A DNA stretch of 64,000 nt, taken from Dryocola sp051307055. Lineage in GTDB: Bacteria; Pseudomonadota; Gammaproteobacteria; Enterobacterales; Enterobacteriaceae. The stretch is taken from assembly GCF_051307055.1 (NCBI RefSeq), contig NZ_CP149994.1, forward strand, positions 2,604,001 through 2,668,000. The letters run 5' to 3'. Positions within the stretch are counted from its first letter, which is position 1; every line of letters starts with the position of its first letter. Below are positions 43,673 to 52,625 of this stretch, piece by piece. The position numbers were made by a program, and so were the translations under genes. The notes under the pieces are model-generated. The model searched no databases. It saw only the letters and a program-made list of their open reading frames with translations, and was not told where the DNA came from.

Positions 43673-43697
43673 TGCGCGCACCAGAGCGGTGCGCGCA
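43673..43697. promoter_or_regulatory. NtrC-like enhancer palindrome (or scs terminator)
   Basis: Perfect 10-bp arms (TGCGCGCACC and its complement) with a five-base spacer contain GCACC-N5-GGTGC, the core of the NtrC site. The centre is about 150 bases upstream of the nac start of transcription, a usual enhancer distance. Because it also follows the scsD stop by 13 bases it could be a hairpin ending the scs operon, but there is no good T run after it. Confidence 0.65.
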
Positions 43698-43709
43698 GAT
43701 GCAAAAAAC

Positions 43710-44216
43710 TTATGACGATCCTGCCCACCAAAGGCGCAGCTTCATCCCCCAGTAGCTGGTCCAGCCGCTGGTGGTTAAGACGACCCTGCCCTTATCCAGC
43801 ACCACGAGCGTTGGCGTGACGCCAATCTGCCAGCTGCGGGAGATGGCGCCATCAGCGTCATTGACAACCGGCATAGCCGTTCCCTTGCGGGCAAGCCAGC
43901 GCGCGACTTCCTGCTCATTCCCGGAGCGCAGCGCGATAGTTATCACGTTCTCGCCTTCCGCTGTAAGCCGCGCGACAGCCGGCGTGGTAAACCGGCACAC
44001 GCCGCACCAGCTTGCCCAGAAGTAGACCAGCAGCGGTCGTTCTGCGCTGAGTAAGCCAGGCGTGACGGTTTGCCCATCCAGCGTTTGCAGCGGGGTGCTG
44101 TCAAAAGCGGGCGGTTGCTGCGGCGCCCGCCACCAGTCCATGATCAGCATCGCCCCCGCCAGCAGCGCCAGCAAAATGAGCCCTTCCTGCGCCCGGCGGC
44201 GCAGTTTACTGACCAT
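43710..44216 (-). CDS. scsD: ScsD, membrane-anchored thioredoxin-like protein
   Basis: 168 residues: N-terminal membrane anchor (about 13-28) and a periplasmic thioredoxin fold with active site WASWCGVC (TlpA/DsbE type) near residue 72 and cis-Pro GVTPT. Last gene of scsABCD; overlaps scsC by 11 bases. Confidence 0.92.
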   Translation of the reverse strand: MVSKLRRRAQEGLILLALLAGAMLIMDWWRAPQQPPAFDSTPLQTLDGQTVTPGLLSAERPLLVYFWASWCGVCRFTTPAVARLTAEGENVITIALRSGNEQEVARWLARKGTAMPVVNDADGAISRSWQIGVTPTLVVLDKGRVVLTTSGWTSYWGMKLRLWWAGSS

Positions 44217-44829
44217 CAGCCGCCGCCAGCTTCTCTTTTACCACTTCTTCGAGCGTCTCCCACGGCACCGCGCCCGGGATCATCTCATCGCCAATAATCG
44301 TCGCTGGCGTCCCCTGCACGCCAACAAGGCGGGCGAGCTGCAGGTTAGCGGCAAGCGTCTCCATGCTTTGCTCGTCAGGCTTGACGGGGGTGGCGCCGCT
44401 CTTCGCAACGGCTGCGGCGATACTTGCCTCATCGTGATAGCCTTTTTTCAGCATCAGCTTTTCATGCAGCGCGAGAAACTCTCCGGGATGCTCGCGCCAG
44501 CTGGTTAATGCGGTTCGGGCCGACAGCACCGAGCCTGCTCCCTTGAACGGCAGCGGCTTGATAATCACCGCCACGTCCGGGTATTTCTGCACGATTTTCT
44601 CAAGCATCGGGTCGAGCTGCTTGCAGTACGGGCAGTTGTAATCGGTGAAGTTAACCAGCGTGAGCCTGGCGTTCTGCGCGCCGATCCGCGGGCTGGCGGG
44701 ATCGTTAAACAGCGCCTGCTCGATTAGCGCCTCTATTTGCTTTTCCTGCTCGGGCGTAAAGGGAGCCGTTTGCGCCAGCGTGCTGAAAGCTGCCAATAAT
44801 GCGAAGCAGAGAATAACGAGTTTTTTCAT
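44206..44829 (-). CDS. scsC: ScsC, periplasmic DsbA-fold disulfide protein
   Basis: 207 residues with a signal peptide (MKKLVILCFALLAAFSTLAQ) and a DsbA-like domain with CPYC active site (DYNCPYCKQL, near residue 66) and cis-Pro QGTPATIIGD. N-terminal residues form the oligomerisation region known for Salmonella/Proteus ScsC. Partner of ScsB in copper and oxidative stress defence. Overlaps scsB by four bases. Confidence 0.93.
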   Translation of the reverse strand: MKKLVILCFALLAAFSTLAQTAPFTPEQEKQIEALIEQALFNDPASPRIGAQNARLTLVNFTDYNCPYCKQLDPMLEKIVQKYPDVAVIIKPLPFKGAGSVLSARTALTSWREHPGEFLALHEKLMLKKGYHDEASIAAAVAKSGATPVKPDEQSMETLAANLQLARLVGVQGTPATIIGDEMIPGAVPWETLEEVVKEKLAAADGQ

Positions 44830-46712
44830 GGTTGATTTCCTTTCGCTTCACCTGAAGCGTTGAGTACCGCATCGCGGGTCAACAGCGTCGGCAACACCTT
44901 GCCCTGCGGTAAGCCGGGGCCATAAATTTGATTAAAGGGTACGGCCACCTGGCCGCGCCTTTTCAGGAAGCTGGCTATTTCATCTGAAGGCAAACTCCAG
45001 TCGCCGCGTAGCGCCACCACGTCCGGCTCGCTCAGGGCAGCCTGCACGTCGTCTTTCATCAGGACGTTGAACTTATTGGCTTTACAGGTGATGCACCAGT
45101 CGGCGGTAACGTCGATAAACACCCGCTTATGTTGCGCCAGCGCGTCGCTGACGGCCTGTTCGGTGAGCGGCTGCCAGGCGATGCTTTCCTGCACCGGTTT
45201 GCTGAGCGAAATACCGAAGTGGGCGGGGAGGAGACTTGCCAGCCACAGCGCAGAACCCAGCATCATTGCCGCCAGCAAACGCCGCACCCGGTTCATCCAT
45301 GCGCCAGGGCGAGGCAGGCGCATGGCAAGGCCGGGACGAGCCGCAATCAGCAGCCAGGGTAAGCTCATCCCCAGGCCAAGCGCCATGAAAAGCCCCCAGA
45401 GCACCGGATAAGAAGCGGCAAGCGCTACCGCCACGGCGGTTCCGAGAAAAGGAGCGCTGCAGGGGGTGGCAAGCAGCGTCGCGAGCGCGCCCTGCCAGAA
45501 ATGTCCCGCCATGCCGTTACCGCCGTGAGTCGCAAGTTTAGTGGTCGCAGCGGAAGAAAGCCGAAACTCAAACAGGCCGAACAGGCTGGCGCTGAAGAGC
45601 AGCATCACCAGCGCCATCGCGCCGATAAACCAGGGATTCTGGAACTGGATGCCCCAGCCGAGCGCCTGATTAGTCAGACGCAGCACCGTCATCAGCAGGG
45701 CCAGCACCATAAACGAAGCGATAATCCCGGCCACCGAGGCAAGAAACTGGCGCCGCACCAGGCCCCGATCCTTTTCCTGAACGAGTAAAATAGATCCCAA
45801 CTTCATACCCAGAACAGGCAACACGCAAGGCATCAGGTTCAGAATCAGCCCGCCTGCCAACGCCATTAACACCACCTGCCAGAGCGGAAACGCGTCATTG
45901 CCGGCGGCCTCTGGCGGAGCGTTTCCGACGCTGGCGGTGGATTCCTGAGCTATACCGTTATCTGCAAGCACCAGGGTAACTGACTTTCCGCGCAGATCCG
46001 GCGCGGCCTCGCCCCAGCCGTCGCTAACCGGCACCCTGGCCTGCAAACTGTCGCCATCGATGGTGATAACCGGCTTGCTAAAAACGGCGCCCTCCGGCGG
46101 ATCGAGGTACAGCGCGGGCTGCTGCCAGCCGTCAGCGCGGGTAGCGTTAACAACCAGCTCACCCGCGCGCCAGGCCACGTTCAGGGAGTCCGTCAGCCCG
46201 CGGGCTACCGGCACCCGGCCCATCGCCTGCGCATAATCGTAGGCAAACTGCTCATCCTGATGAGAAGGTGTTATCGAGAAAGGATAATCCGTAAGCAGAC
46301 AGACGTTGCTACAGGTAGATAAAGTCAGCACGCCGCTGATAGTGGCAGGCGGCGCACCGTCGATCGCCATTGGCAAGGACACATCATTGTGATAGCCCTG
46401 CGTCGTCATCCCTGCCACCTCGAAACGCTGCGGCGCAGGCCAGAACCATTTTACTTTCGGCATATCGCCCTGCCAGGCAATAGCCGGTGCAACGCCGCCC
46501 TCCCCCGGCGAACGCCAGTAGGTTTTCCAGCCTTCTGCAAGCTTCACGTCCAGCAGCAGGCGGATTTCTCCGCTACCGGCTTTATCAGCGCGCAGGCGCA
46601 CGCTGGCATGATCGTTATCGGCGGAACGCAGCCAGCCCGATTCTGCCGCCCAGGATGCGGGCAGCCACAGCAATAACAAGCAGAGCAGCGCCTGCCTGAA
46701 CACAGTAAACAT
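44826..46712 (-). CDS. scsB: ScsB, DsbD-like membrane thiol reductase
   Basis: 628 residues: signal peptide, periplasmic alpha domain (to about 270), an eight-span CcdA-like core (PCVLPVLGMKLGS and TPCSAPFLGT carry the redox Cys), and a C-terminal thioredoxin domain with TADWCITCKANKFN. Passes electrons from cytoplasmic thioredoxin to ScsC. Confidence 0.94.
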   Translation of the reverse strand: MFTVFRQALLCLLLLWLPASWAAESGWLRSADNDHASVRLRADKAGSGEIRLLLDVKLAEGWKTYWRSPGEGGVAPAIAWQGDMPKVKWFWPAPQRFEVAGMTTQGYHNDVSLPMAIDGAPPATISGVLTLSTCSNVCLLTDYPFSITPSHQDEQFAYDYAQAMGRVPVARGLTDSLNVAWRAGELVVNATRADGWQQPALYLDPPEGAVFSKPVITIDGDSLQARVPVSDGWGEAAPDLRGKSVTLVLADNGIAQESTASVGNAPPEAAGNDAFPLWQVVLMALAGGLILNLMPCVLPVLGMKLGSILLVQEKDRGLVRRQFLASVAGIIASFMVLALLMTVLRLTNQALGWGIQFQNPWFIGAMALVMLLFSASLFGLFEFRLSSAATTKLATHGGNGMAGHFWQGALATLLATPCSAPFLGTAVAVALAASYPVLWGLFMALGLGMSLPWLLIAARPGLAMRLPRPGAWMNRVRRLLAAMMLGSALWLASLLPAHFGISLSKPVQESIAWQPLTEQAVSDALAQHKRVFIDVTADWCITCKANKFNVLMKDDVQAALSEPDVVALRGDWSLPSDEIASFLKRRGQVAVPFNQIYGPGLPQGKVLPTLLTRDAVLNASGEAKGNQP

Positions 46713-46761
46713 AAATTTTCTCCGTAAATGAATTAACTAACTGTTTTACTTAGCAAGTTTT

Positions 46762-47127
46762 TCATTCACGGAAGACGCAGAAGCGCAGATGGACCCTGAG
46801 CGTGGGCGGCGAGACGGCCCGCGGAGGGGAAAACGGCAGGCGCATGGCGCGCACGGGAGCAAGAAGAGCCAGCAATAAGCACAGGGCAAGGATCGCCCCT
46901 TCAAACATGACCGGCGGCGAAGCCATCAGCGATTTAGCGCTGAGCTCGCAGGGCGTGACTGACGCATCCGCATCCGCTTGTGGCGCATCAGGCTGGGCGA
47001 CAAGCGTGCTGACGGCGGCTTTCATTTGTAACGCGTGCAGACCCGCCATGCGCTGCGCGGTGCAAACTAACACCACCAGACATGCCAGGCATAAAAACCA
47101 CTTTGCCATTTGCTTGCGTTTAAACAT
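46762..47127 (-). CDS. scsA: ScsA, copper-resistance small membrane protein
   Basis: 121 residues from ATG 47127 (MFKRKQMAKWFLCLACLVVLVCTAQRMAG), similar to Salmonella ScsA (120). Membrane span near 7-28 and a second hydrophobic stretch near 80-95; function unknown beyond its part in the scs copper-stress operon. GGGGGACGG ribosome site. First gene of the operon, 49 bases before scsB. Confidence 0.88.
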   Translation of the reverse strand: MFKRKQMAKWFLCLACLVVLVCTAQRMAGLHALQMKAAVSTLVAQPDAPQADADASVTPCELSAKSLMASPPVMFEGAILALCLLLALLAPVRAMRLPFSPPRAVSPPTLRVHLRFCVFRE

Positions 47128-47269
47128 CCGTCCCCCGCTTTCCTGAAGCGCATATCTTAGCCGGGCGTCATCTTTTGGCAACCTAACTCCTGTAAAGATA
47201 TGTCTTTGCTTGTTTTTGCCTCGTTTGCTTGTTTTATCAGCAAACGAACCGCAAGCGCCATTTCAGGCT

Positions 47270-47298
47270 TTGACAAGCCGATCTCGCCCCGTTACTAT
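47270..47298 (+). promoter_or_regulatory. Sigma-70 promoter of the second tRNA-Asn gene
   Basis: TTGACA (47270-47275), 17-base spacer, TACTAT (47293-47298), followed by a GC-rich GCGCCCC discriminator, typical of stringently controlled stable RNA genes. Confidence 0.88.
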
Positions 47299-47316
47299 GC
47301 GCCCCGTTCACACGAT

Positions 47317-47392
47317 TCCTCTGTAGTTCAGTCGGTAGAACGGCGGACTGTTAATCCGTATGTCACTGGTTCGAGTCCAGTCAGAGGAGCCA
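47317..47392 (+). tRNA. tRNA-Asn(GUU), second copy
   Basis: Identical over all 76 bases to the gene at 31562, including CCA and the GTT anticodon. Confidence 0.98.
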
Positions 47393-47400
47393 TATTTAAG

Positions 47401-47433
47401 AAGCCCGCTTAAGGAAACTTAAGCGGGCTTTTT
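47401..47433 (+). terminator. Terminator of the second tRNA-Asn gene
   Basis: The same GCCCGCTTAAG hairpin and T run as after the first copy. Confidence 0.92.
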
Positions 47434-47486
47434 GCTGTTGCATCAGCGGTTAAACAACCTACGTCAGCCCTCGTTGCGTTCCGCAG

Positions 47487-47514
47487 TAACGGATGGCGAA
47501 CTCGCCGTCCGTTA
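47487..47514. repeat. Inverted repeat near the DUF1028 stop
   Basis: TAACGGATGGCG and CGCCGTCCGTTA arms with one mismatch and an AACT loop. No T run on either side, so the role is uncertain. Confidence 0.5.
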
Positions 47515-47515
47515 A

Positions 47516-48166
47516 TCAATCCACTCTGCCTTTGGGCAGCGCAGCAAAAAAATCCGCGTACAGCGGCTCTCGCGTCTGAGACAGAATCTCTTCGAGCACA
47601 TCCAGCGGCGCATCCGCCCAGTCGGCGCGCAAATCGATACTGGCATATTCCCGGTCGTGCCAGATTTTCAGCGCTGCCGATTTCAGGCCGCGTCGATCGC
47701 CGCCGGCGGCCGCGCCCGCCCGCATCGCTGTCAGTAAACGGTCAGCAAAAGGTAATTTATCCTGCGCCTGATAAACGCGCTGCATCTCGCTGAGGATCTG
47801 CGCGCCGGCCAGAAGATTGCCCCCCAGCAGACAGTCTGCCGCTTGCAGAGTGGCCGCATAGTCTCCGCACCGTTCGCCGCTCCAGTGGGCAAAGCCGCCT
47901 TGCCGATCGACGATAATGACCTGCCGCTGCGCTGCTTCGCTATCCTGCCGCAGCAGTTTTTTTAGCGTCTCCGCCGCGCTTAACCCCTGCTGTAACAGGG
48001 CCAGACCGCGAATACCGTACAGCGGATTGGTCATCGCCTGAGTGGCAATCGCCCCGGCATGGGCGTGACCATGTAACACCAGCGCACCCACCGCCGGGCC
48101 TGCCGTGGCGCTCGCTGCGCCCAGCGCACCGCTCAACGGATCGCGTGCGACTATTGAAAAGGTCAT
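47516..48166 (-). CDS. DUF1028 family protein
   Basis: 216 residues. The N-terminus MTFSIVARDPLSGALGAASAT and the central GAIATQAMTNPLYGIRGLALL are those of DUF1028, a family with an Ntn-hydrolase-like fold. Activity is unproven; peptide or amide cleavage would fit its place divergent from a peptide-type ABC operon. The 5' ends are separated by 113 bases holding candidate operators. Confidence 0.8.
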   Translation of the reverse strand: MTFSIVARDPLSGALGAASATAGPAVGALVLHGHAHAGAIATQAMTNPLYGIRGLALLQQGLSAAETLKKLLRQDSEAAQRQVIIVDRQGGFAHWSGERCGDYAATLQAADCLLGGNLLAGAQILSEMQRVYQAQDKLPFADRLLTAMRAGAAAGGDRRGLKSAALKIWHDREYASIDLRADWADAPLDVLEEILSQTREPLYADFFAALPKGRVD

Positions 48167-48192
48167 CTCTGCTCCACTCGCGTTATAGCAAA

Positions 48193-48239
48193 TTTATATG
48201 CATAAATTATTGCAATAAATTCTATTTATACGCATAAAT
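48193..48239. promoter_or_regulatory. Repeated operator-like motifs upstream of the ABC operon
   Basis: TTTATATGCATAAAT at 48193 and TTTATACGCATAAAT at 48225 are 14/15 identical and 32 bases apart, three helical turns. Between them is the palindrome TTATTGCAATAA (48207-48218). They lie in the divergent promoter region of DUF1028 and the ABC operon. Confidence 0.65.
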
Positions 48240-48279
48240 AAAAAGCAGAACAATGCTTATTCCTTCATCAGAGGTCGAT

Positions 48280-49863
48280 ATGCTGAGTCAAGTAACAATC
48301 AGGTTGGTCAGAATTGCTCTGCCCCTTTGTCTGGCGTTCGGACTGGGCGGATCGCCCGTGACGCAGGCGGCAACGCCCGCCGACGCCCTGCTGATCGGTC
48401 AGGTGGCAGAGCCGCAGTCGCTAGACCCGCAGGTGGCGACGGCGGCTAACGACTCGCGCATTCTGGTGAATATCTACGACGGACTGGTGCGCAACGGCGA
48501 AGGCAAACTGGATATCGAACCGGCGCTGGCCACCCGCTGGCAGATTAGCCCCGACGGCCTGACCTATCGCTTCGAGCTGCGCCGGGACGTCACTTTCCAG
48601 GACGGCACGCCATTTAACGCCGAAGCGGCAAAGTTCACCTTCCAGCGGATGCTGGACGACCAGCACCCCTCGCATAACACGGGACCGTTTCCGCTGTCGT
48701 TCTTCTTCTCGTCGATAAAATCGATCGAGACGCCTGATGACCATACGCTGGTGTTTCACCTTAGCGAACCTTTCGCCCCGCTGCTCTCCAACCTCGCTAC
48801 GCCGACCGGCCTGATCGTTTCGCCGACGGCGGTGAAAAAATATGGCAAGAACTTTGGCCGTCATCCGGTGGGGACGGGCGCGTTTAAATTTGTCGAATGG
48901 CAGGCTAACCAGCGGGTCGTCGTAACGGCCAATGCCGGTTACTGGGACGGCAAACCGGCGGTGAAGTACGTGGTATTTCGTCCCATTACCGACGGCAATA
49001 CCCGCGTAGCGGAGATGCTCTCCGGCGGTATCGATGCGATGGTCGAAGTCCCGCCGGACACGGTGAAATTATTTGCGGAAAAAAGCAAACGCTTCCGTCT
49101 CTATGAAGCCACCGGACCGCACGTCTGGTATGTGATGCTGAATGCGCAGGTGCCGCCGTTTAACGATGTGCGCGTGCGTCAGGCGGTAAATTACGCGGTG
49201 AATAAGCAATCGCTGGTGGATAATATTTTGCAGGGCTCGGCGGGGATCACCGACGGGCCGGTGCCAGCCGCCTTTAGCTGGGCGGCTAATAAGGCTGTAG
49301 CCCCTTATCCTTACGATCCGGCTAAAGCGCGCCAGCTGCTGAAAGATGCCGGAGCCGAAGGCGCCACCCTGACCTTTTATGTAACCGAGGGCGGATCGGG
49401 GATGCTCGATCCGGTGCCGATGGCCACTGCCATTCAGGCGGACCTGAAAGCCGTTGGGCTCAATGTCAAAATCGAGACCTACGAGTGGAACACCTATCTG
49501 TCGAAAGTGAATGCCGGGCTCGACAACCAGACCCATATGGCCGAAATGGCATGGATGACTAACGATCCCGATACCCTGCCTTTTCTCACCTTGCGCACCG
49601 ATGCCTGGCCGAAAAAAGGGGGATTTAACTCCGGCTACTATAGCAACCCGCAGGTGGATCGCCTGCTGGAGCAGGCGCGGCTGACCACCGATAACGCTCG
49701 CCGTGGTCAGCTCTATCGCCAGGTACAGCAGATCGTGCATCAGGATGCGCCCTGGATTTTCGTCGCCAACTGGAAGCAAAACGCCGTGACCTCGACTCGC
49801 ATCGGCCATTTTGCCCTGCAGCCCAACTTCAATCTGTTACTCAACCGGGTAACCAAACGCTAA
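48280..49863 (+). CDS. Peptide/nickel-type ABC transporter substrate-binding protein
   Basis: 527-residue periplasmic protein of the SBP_bac_5 family (DppA/NikA/GsiB-like). Start at ATG 48280 with AGAGG upstream; an in-frame ATG at 48253 is possible. Sec signal peptide ends near TQAATPAD; no lipobox. Typical EPQSLDPQVATAANDSRILVNIYDGLVR start of the mature part. Substrate unknown; neighbours suggest a peptide or glutathione-like ligand. Confidence 0.9.
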   Translation: MLSQVTIRLVRIALPLCLAFGLGGSPVTQAATPADALLIGQVAEPQSLDPQVATAANDSRILVNIYDGLVRNGEGKLDIEPALATRWQISPDGLTYRFELRRDVTFQDGTPFNAEAAKFTFQRMLDDQHPSHNTGPFPLSFFFSSIKSIETPDDHTLVFHLSEPFAPLLSNLATPTGLIVSPTAVKKYGKNFGRHPVGTGAFKFVEWQANQRVVVTANAGYWDGKPAVKYVVFRPITDGNTRVAEMLSGGIDAMVEVPPDTVKLFAEKSKRFRLYEATGPHVWYVMLNAQVPPFNDVRVRQAVNYAVNKQSLVDNILQGSAGITDGPVPAAFSWAANKAVAPYPYDPAKARQLLKDAGAEGATLTFYVTEGGSGMLDPVPMATAIQADLKAVGLNVKIETYEWNTYLSKVNAGLDNQTHMAEMAWMTNDPDTLPFLTLRTDAWPKKGGFNSGYYSNPQVDRLLEQARLTTDNARRGQLYRQVQQIVHQDAPWIFVANWKQNAVTSTRIGHFALQPNFNLLLNRVTKR

Positions 49864-49878
49864 TAGTTAACGCGGAGC

Positions 49879-50832
49879 ATGGCTATGTGGATTTACCTGC
49901 TGAAAAGGCTGTTATCCATCGTGCCGATATTTATCGGCCTGTCGCTGATTGTATTTCTGATTATGGCGATGATTCCGGGCAATCCCGCCGAGGCGTTGCT
50001 GGGCGCCTGGGCAACGCCGGAAAATATCGCCCGCATCAGTCAGGAGCTGGGACTTAATAAGCCGCTGTACCAGCAATACCTGCTCTGGGCGGGCAATATC
50101 CTGCACGGCGACTTTGGCCGATCTTATGTGCTGAACCGTCCGGTACTGGATGAGGTGATGCAGCGCCTCAGCGCCACGCTGGTGTTGGGCGGTAGCGCCC
50201 TGCTGCTCAGCACCCTGCTCGGCTTACTGGCGGGCACATTCTCGGCGGTGCGTCAGTTTGGCTGGGGCGATCGGCTGATCACCCTGCTGGTGCTGCTTGG
50301 TATCTCGTTGCCTTCATTCTGGATAGGCCTGCTGATGATTATGCTGTTCGCCGTGCAGCTGCAGTGGTTCCCTGCCTCCGGCATGTATGCCATCTGGGGA
50401 GGCGGCGGCTGGCTTGATCTGCTGCATCATCTGGCGCTGCCCGCCATAACGCTTGCGATTGTCGCCACCGGCGTCATCGCTCGTCTGACCCGCACCGCCA
50501 TGCTTGAGGTGCTGCGCCAGGACTTTATCCGCACCGCGCGCGCCAAAGGGTTATCGGAGCGGAAGGTGATTTACCACCATGCTTTCCGCATGGCGCTGGT
50601 GTCGGTGATCCCGGTGATTGGTATTCAGGCCGGGTTTGTCCTCGGTGGCGCGGTGTATATCGAAACGGTATTCCAGTGGCCGGGCCTCGGCGCAATGCTG
50701 GTGAAAGCCGTCTCCACCCGCGATCTGCTGCTGGTGCAGGGCGGCGTGCTGGTGGCTGCCGCCGCCTACGTCCTGATCAACCTGTGCGCCGATATTCTGC
50801 AGGCCCTTCTCGACCCGAGGTTAAAATCATGA
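49879..50832 (+). CDS. ABC transporter permease, DppB/OppB type
   Basis: 317 residues, six spans, with the EAA loop (RTARAKGLSERKVIYHHAFRMAL) after span 4 that contacts the ATPase. Start ATG 49879 or 49885. The stop overlaps the next gene by four bases. Confidence 0.92.
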   Translation: MAMWIYLLKRLLSIVPIFIGLSLIVFLIMAMIPGNPAEALLGAWATPENIARISQELGLNKPLYQQYLLWAGNILHGDFGRSYVLNRPVLDEVMQRLSATLVLGGSALLLSTLLGLLAGTFSAVRQFGWGDRLITLLVLLGISLPSFWIGLLMIMLFAVQLQWFPASGMYAIWGGGGWLDLLHHLALPAITLAIVATGVIARLTRTAMLEVLRQDFIRTARAKGLSERKVIYHHAFRMALVSVIPVIGIQAGFVLGGAVYIETVFQWPGLGAMLVKAVSTRDLLLVQGGVLVAAAAYVLINLCADILQALLDPRLKS

Positions 50833-52625
50833 GCCAGACGCTGAATTCTGCGGCGACAAGCCGTCGCCCGTCGCTGTGGTCGCTGTTGCTGGCTAACCGG
50901 CTGGCCGCGCTGGGGCTGATTATTTTGCTCATAGCGCTGCTCGCCGCGCTCTGTGCTCCGCTGCTGCCGCTGGCCGATCCGGATGCCACCAATCTGCTGC
51001 AACGCCTGCTGCCGCCGCTGTCGCCGGGCCACCCGCTGGGCACCGATCCGCTGGGTCGCGACGTGCTGTCGCGGCTGGTGTGGGGCACCCGCGTTTCGCT
51101 GGCGGTGGGCATCAGCGCCACGCTGCTGGCGGCGTTTTTCGGCACGCTGATTGGCCTGATTGCCGGTTATGCCGGCGGCAGGACCGACAGCCTGCTGATG
51201 CGCCTGATCGATATGCTGATGGCCTTCCCCTATATTCTGCTGGCGCTGGTGATTGTCGCCGTGCTGGGGCCCGGCCTGCTGAATGCGCTGTATGCCATTG
51301 CGATAGTCAATATTCCCTTCTTCGCGCGTAACATTCGCGGCCTGACCGTCGGGCTACGCCAGCGCGATTTTGTGCAGGCCGCCCGTCTGTCGGGTAAAAA
51401 TCATCTGCAAATCCTGCTCACTGAAGTGCTGCCGAACGTGCTGCCGGTTATAGTGGTGACGATGTCGACGACCGTCGGCTGGATGATTCTGGAAACGGCC
51501 GGGCTGTCGTTCCTCGGCCTCGGCACCCAGCCGCCCGCGGCGGATTTAGGCTCGATGCTGGGCCAGGGGCGCGCGCAAATGTTCAGCGCGCCCTATGTCT
51601 CGCTGGTGCCGGGAATAATGATTTTCCTGCTGGTGATGAGTTTTAACCTGCTCGGCGACGGCATTCGCGATCTGCTGGATCCGCGGCTGAAATCCGGCGT
51701 GCTGCTGAGCGCAAGGCCAATAACCGCGGTCAGCCGCAGCAGCATCCCGCCGGCGACACAGGGCGATCAGGCTCTGCTGGAAGTGGTCGATTTACAGGTC
51801 AGCTTCCGCTCCGGCACGCAGGCAAAGGCGGCGGTGAAAGGCATCAGTTTTCATGTCAAAGCCGGGGAGTGCCTCGGCCTTATCGGAGAAAGCGGTTCCG
51901 GTAAAAGCGTCACCGCGCTGTCGGTCATGGGGCTGGTGGCTTCGCCGCCGGGCGAAATCAGCGGCGGCGCGATTTACGTCGCCGGTGAAGAGATGCTGTC
52001 GCTGTCGCCATCGGAACTCCAGCAGCGGCGCGGCGCGCGCGTGGCCTATATCTTTCAGGATCCGCTGACCACGCTGCATCCGCAAATAAGCATCGGCGCG
52101 CAGCTTATCGAAGCCATCCAGGCGCATCAGCCGTTAAATCACCGTGCCGCGCGGCAAAAAGCACGGGCGCTGCTCGAGAGCGTCGATATTCAGGATGCCG
52201 CCGGACGTTTTCACGCTTACCCGCACCAGCTATCCGGCGGGCAGCGCCAGCGCATCGGTATCGCAATGGCGCTGGCTAACGATCCGCAGATTATTATCGC
52301 TGATGAACCCACGACGGCCCTCGACGTTACTGTCCAGGCGCGCGTTCTCGACCTGCTGCAAAAACTGCGCCGCGAGCGTGGCCTTACCCTACTGTTTATT
52401 ACCCACGACTTCGGCGTGATTGCGCAGATCTGCGACCGCGTGGCGGTGATGCAGCAGGGCGAAATTGTCGAAGCTGGCGCCGCCGCGACGGTGCTTAACG
52501 CGCCGCAGCATGCCTATACCCGGCGGCTGATCGCCAGCGTGCCGAAGCTGGGACAAGGACGTACTTTTCTGCAGCAGGTTGCTGAACTTTATCCCCCGCG
52601 CCAGCCGCAGCAGGAGAAGCTATGA
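50829..52625 (+). CDS. Fused ABC permease and ATPase (DppC-DppD type)
   Basis: 598 residues from ATG 50829 (MSQTLNSAATSRRPS). Residues 1-290 are a DppC-type permease with EAA loop (QAARLSGKNHLQILLTEVLPNV), ending in DLLDPRLKSG where a separate protein would stop. A linker of about 20 residues (VLLSARPITAVSRSSIPPAT) leads to a full DppD-type ATPase: Walker A GESGSGKS, signature LSGGQRQR, Walker B IIIADEPTTALD, switch His in FITHDF. No stop or frameshift interrupts the joint. Overlaps the next ATPase gene by four bases. Confidence 0.92.
   Translation: MSQTLNSAATSRRPSLWSLLLANRLAALGLIILLIALLAALCAPLLPLADPDATNLLQRLLPPLSPGHPLGTDPLGRDVLSRLVWGTRVSLAVGISATLLAAFFGTLIGLIAGYAGGRTDSLLMRLIDMLMAFPYILLALVIVAVLGPGLLNALYAIAIVNIPFFARNIRGLTVGLRQRDFVQAARLSGKNHLQILLTEVLPNVLPVIVVTMSTTVGWMILETAGLSFLGLGTQPPAADLGSMLGQGRAQMFSAPYVSLVPGIMIFLLVMSFNLLGDGIRDLLDPRLKSGVLLSARPITAVSRSSIPPATQGDQALLEVVDLQVSFRSGTQAKAAVKGISFHVKAGECLGLIGESGSGKSVTALSVMGLVASPPGEISGGAIYVAGEEMLSLSPSELQQRRGARVAYIFQDPLTTLHPQISIGAQLIEAIQAHQPLNHRAARQKARALLESVDIQDAAGRFHAYPHQLSGGQRQRIGIAMALANDPQIIIADEPTTALDVTVQARVLDLLQKLRRERGLTLLFITHDFGVIAQICDRVAVMQQGEIVEAGAAATVLNAPQHAYTRRLIASVPKLGQGRTFLQQVAELYPPRQPQQEKL

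Larger units (their letters stand above)
47306..47436 (+). repeat. 131-bp tRNA-Asn repeat, copy 2
   Basis: Direct repeat of 31551-31681 with one mismatch. Same strand as copy 1, 15.8 kb away. Confidence 0.95.
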
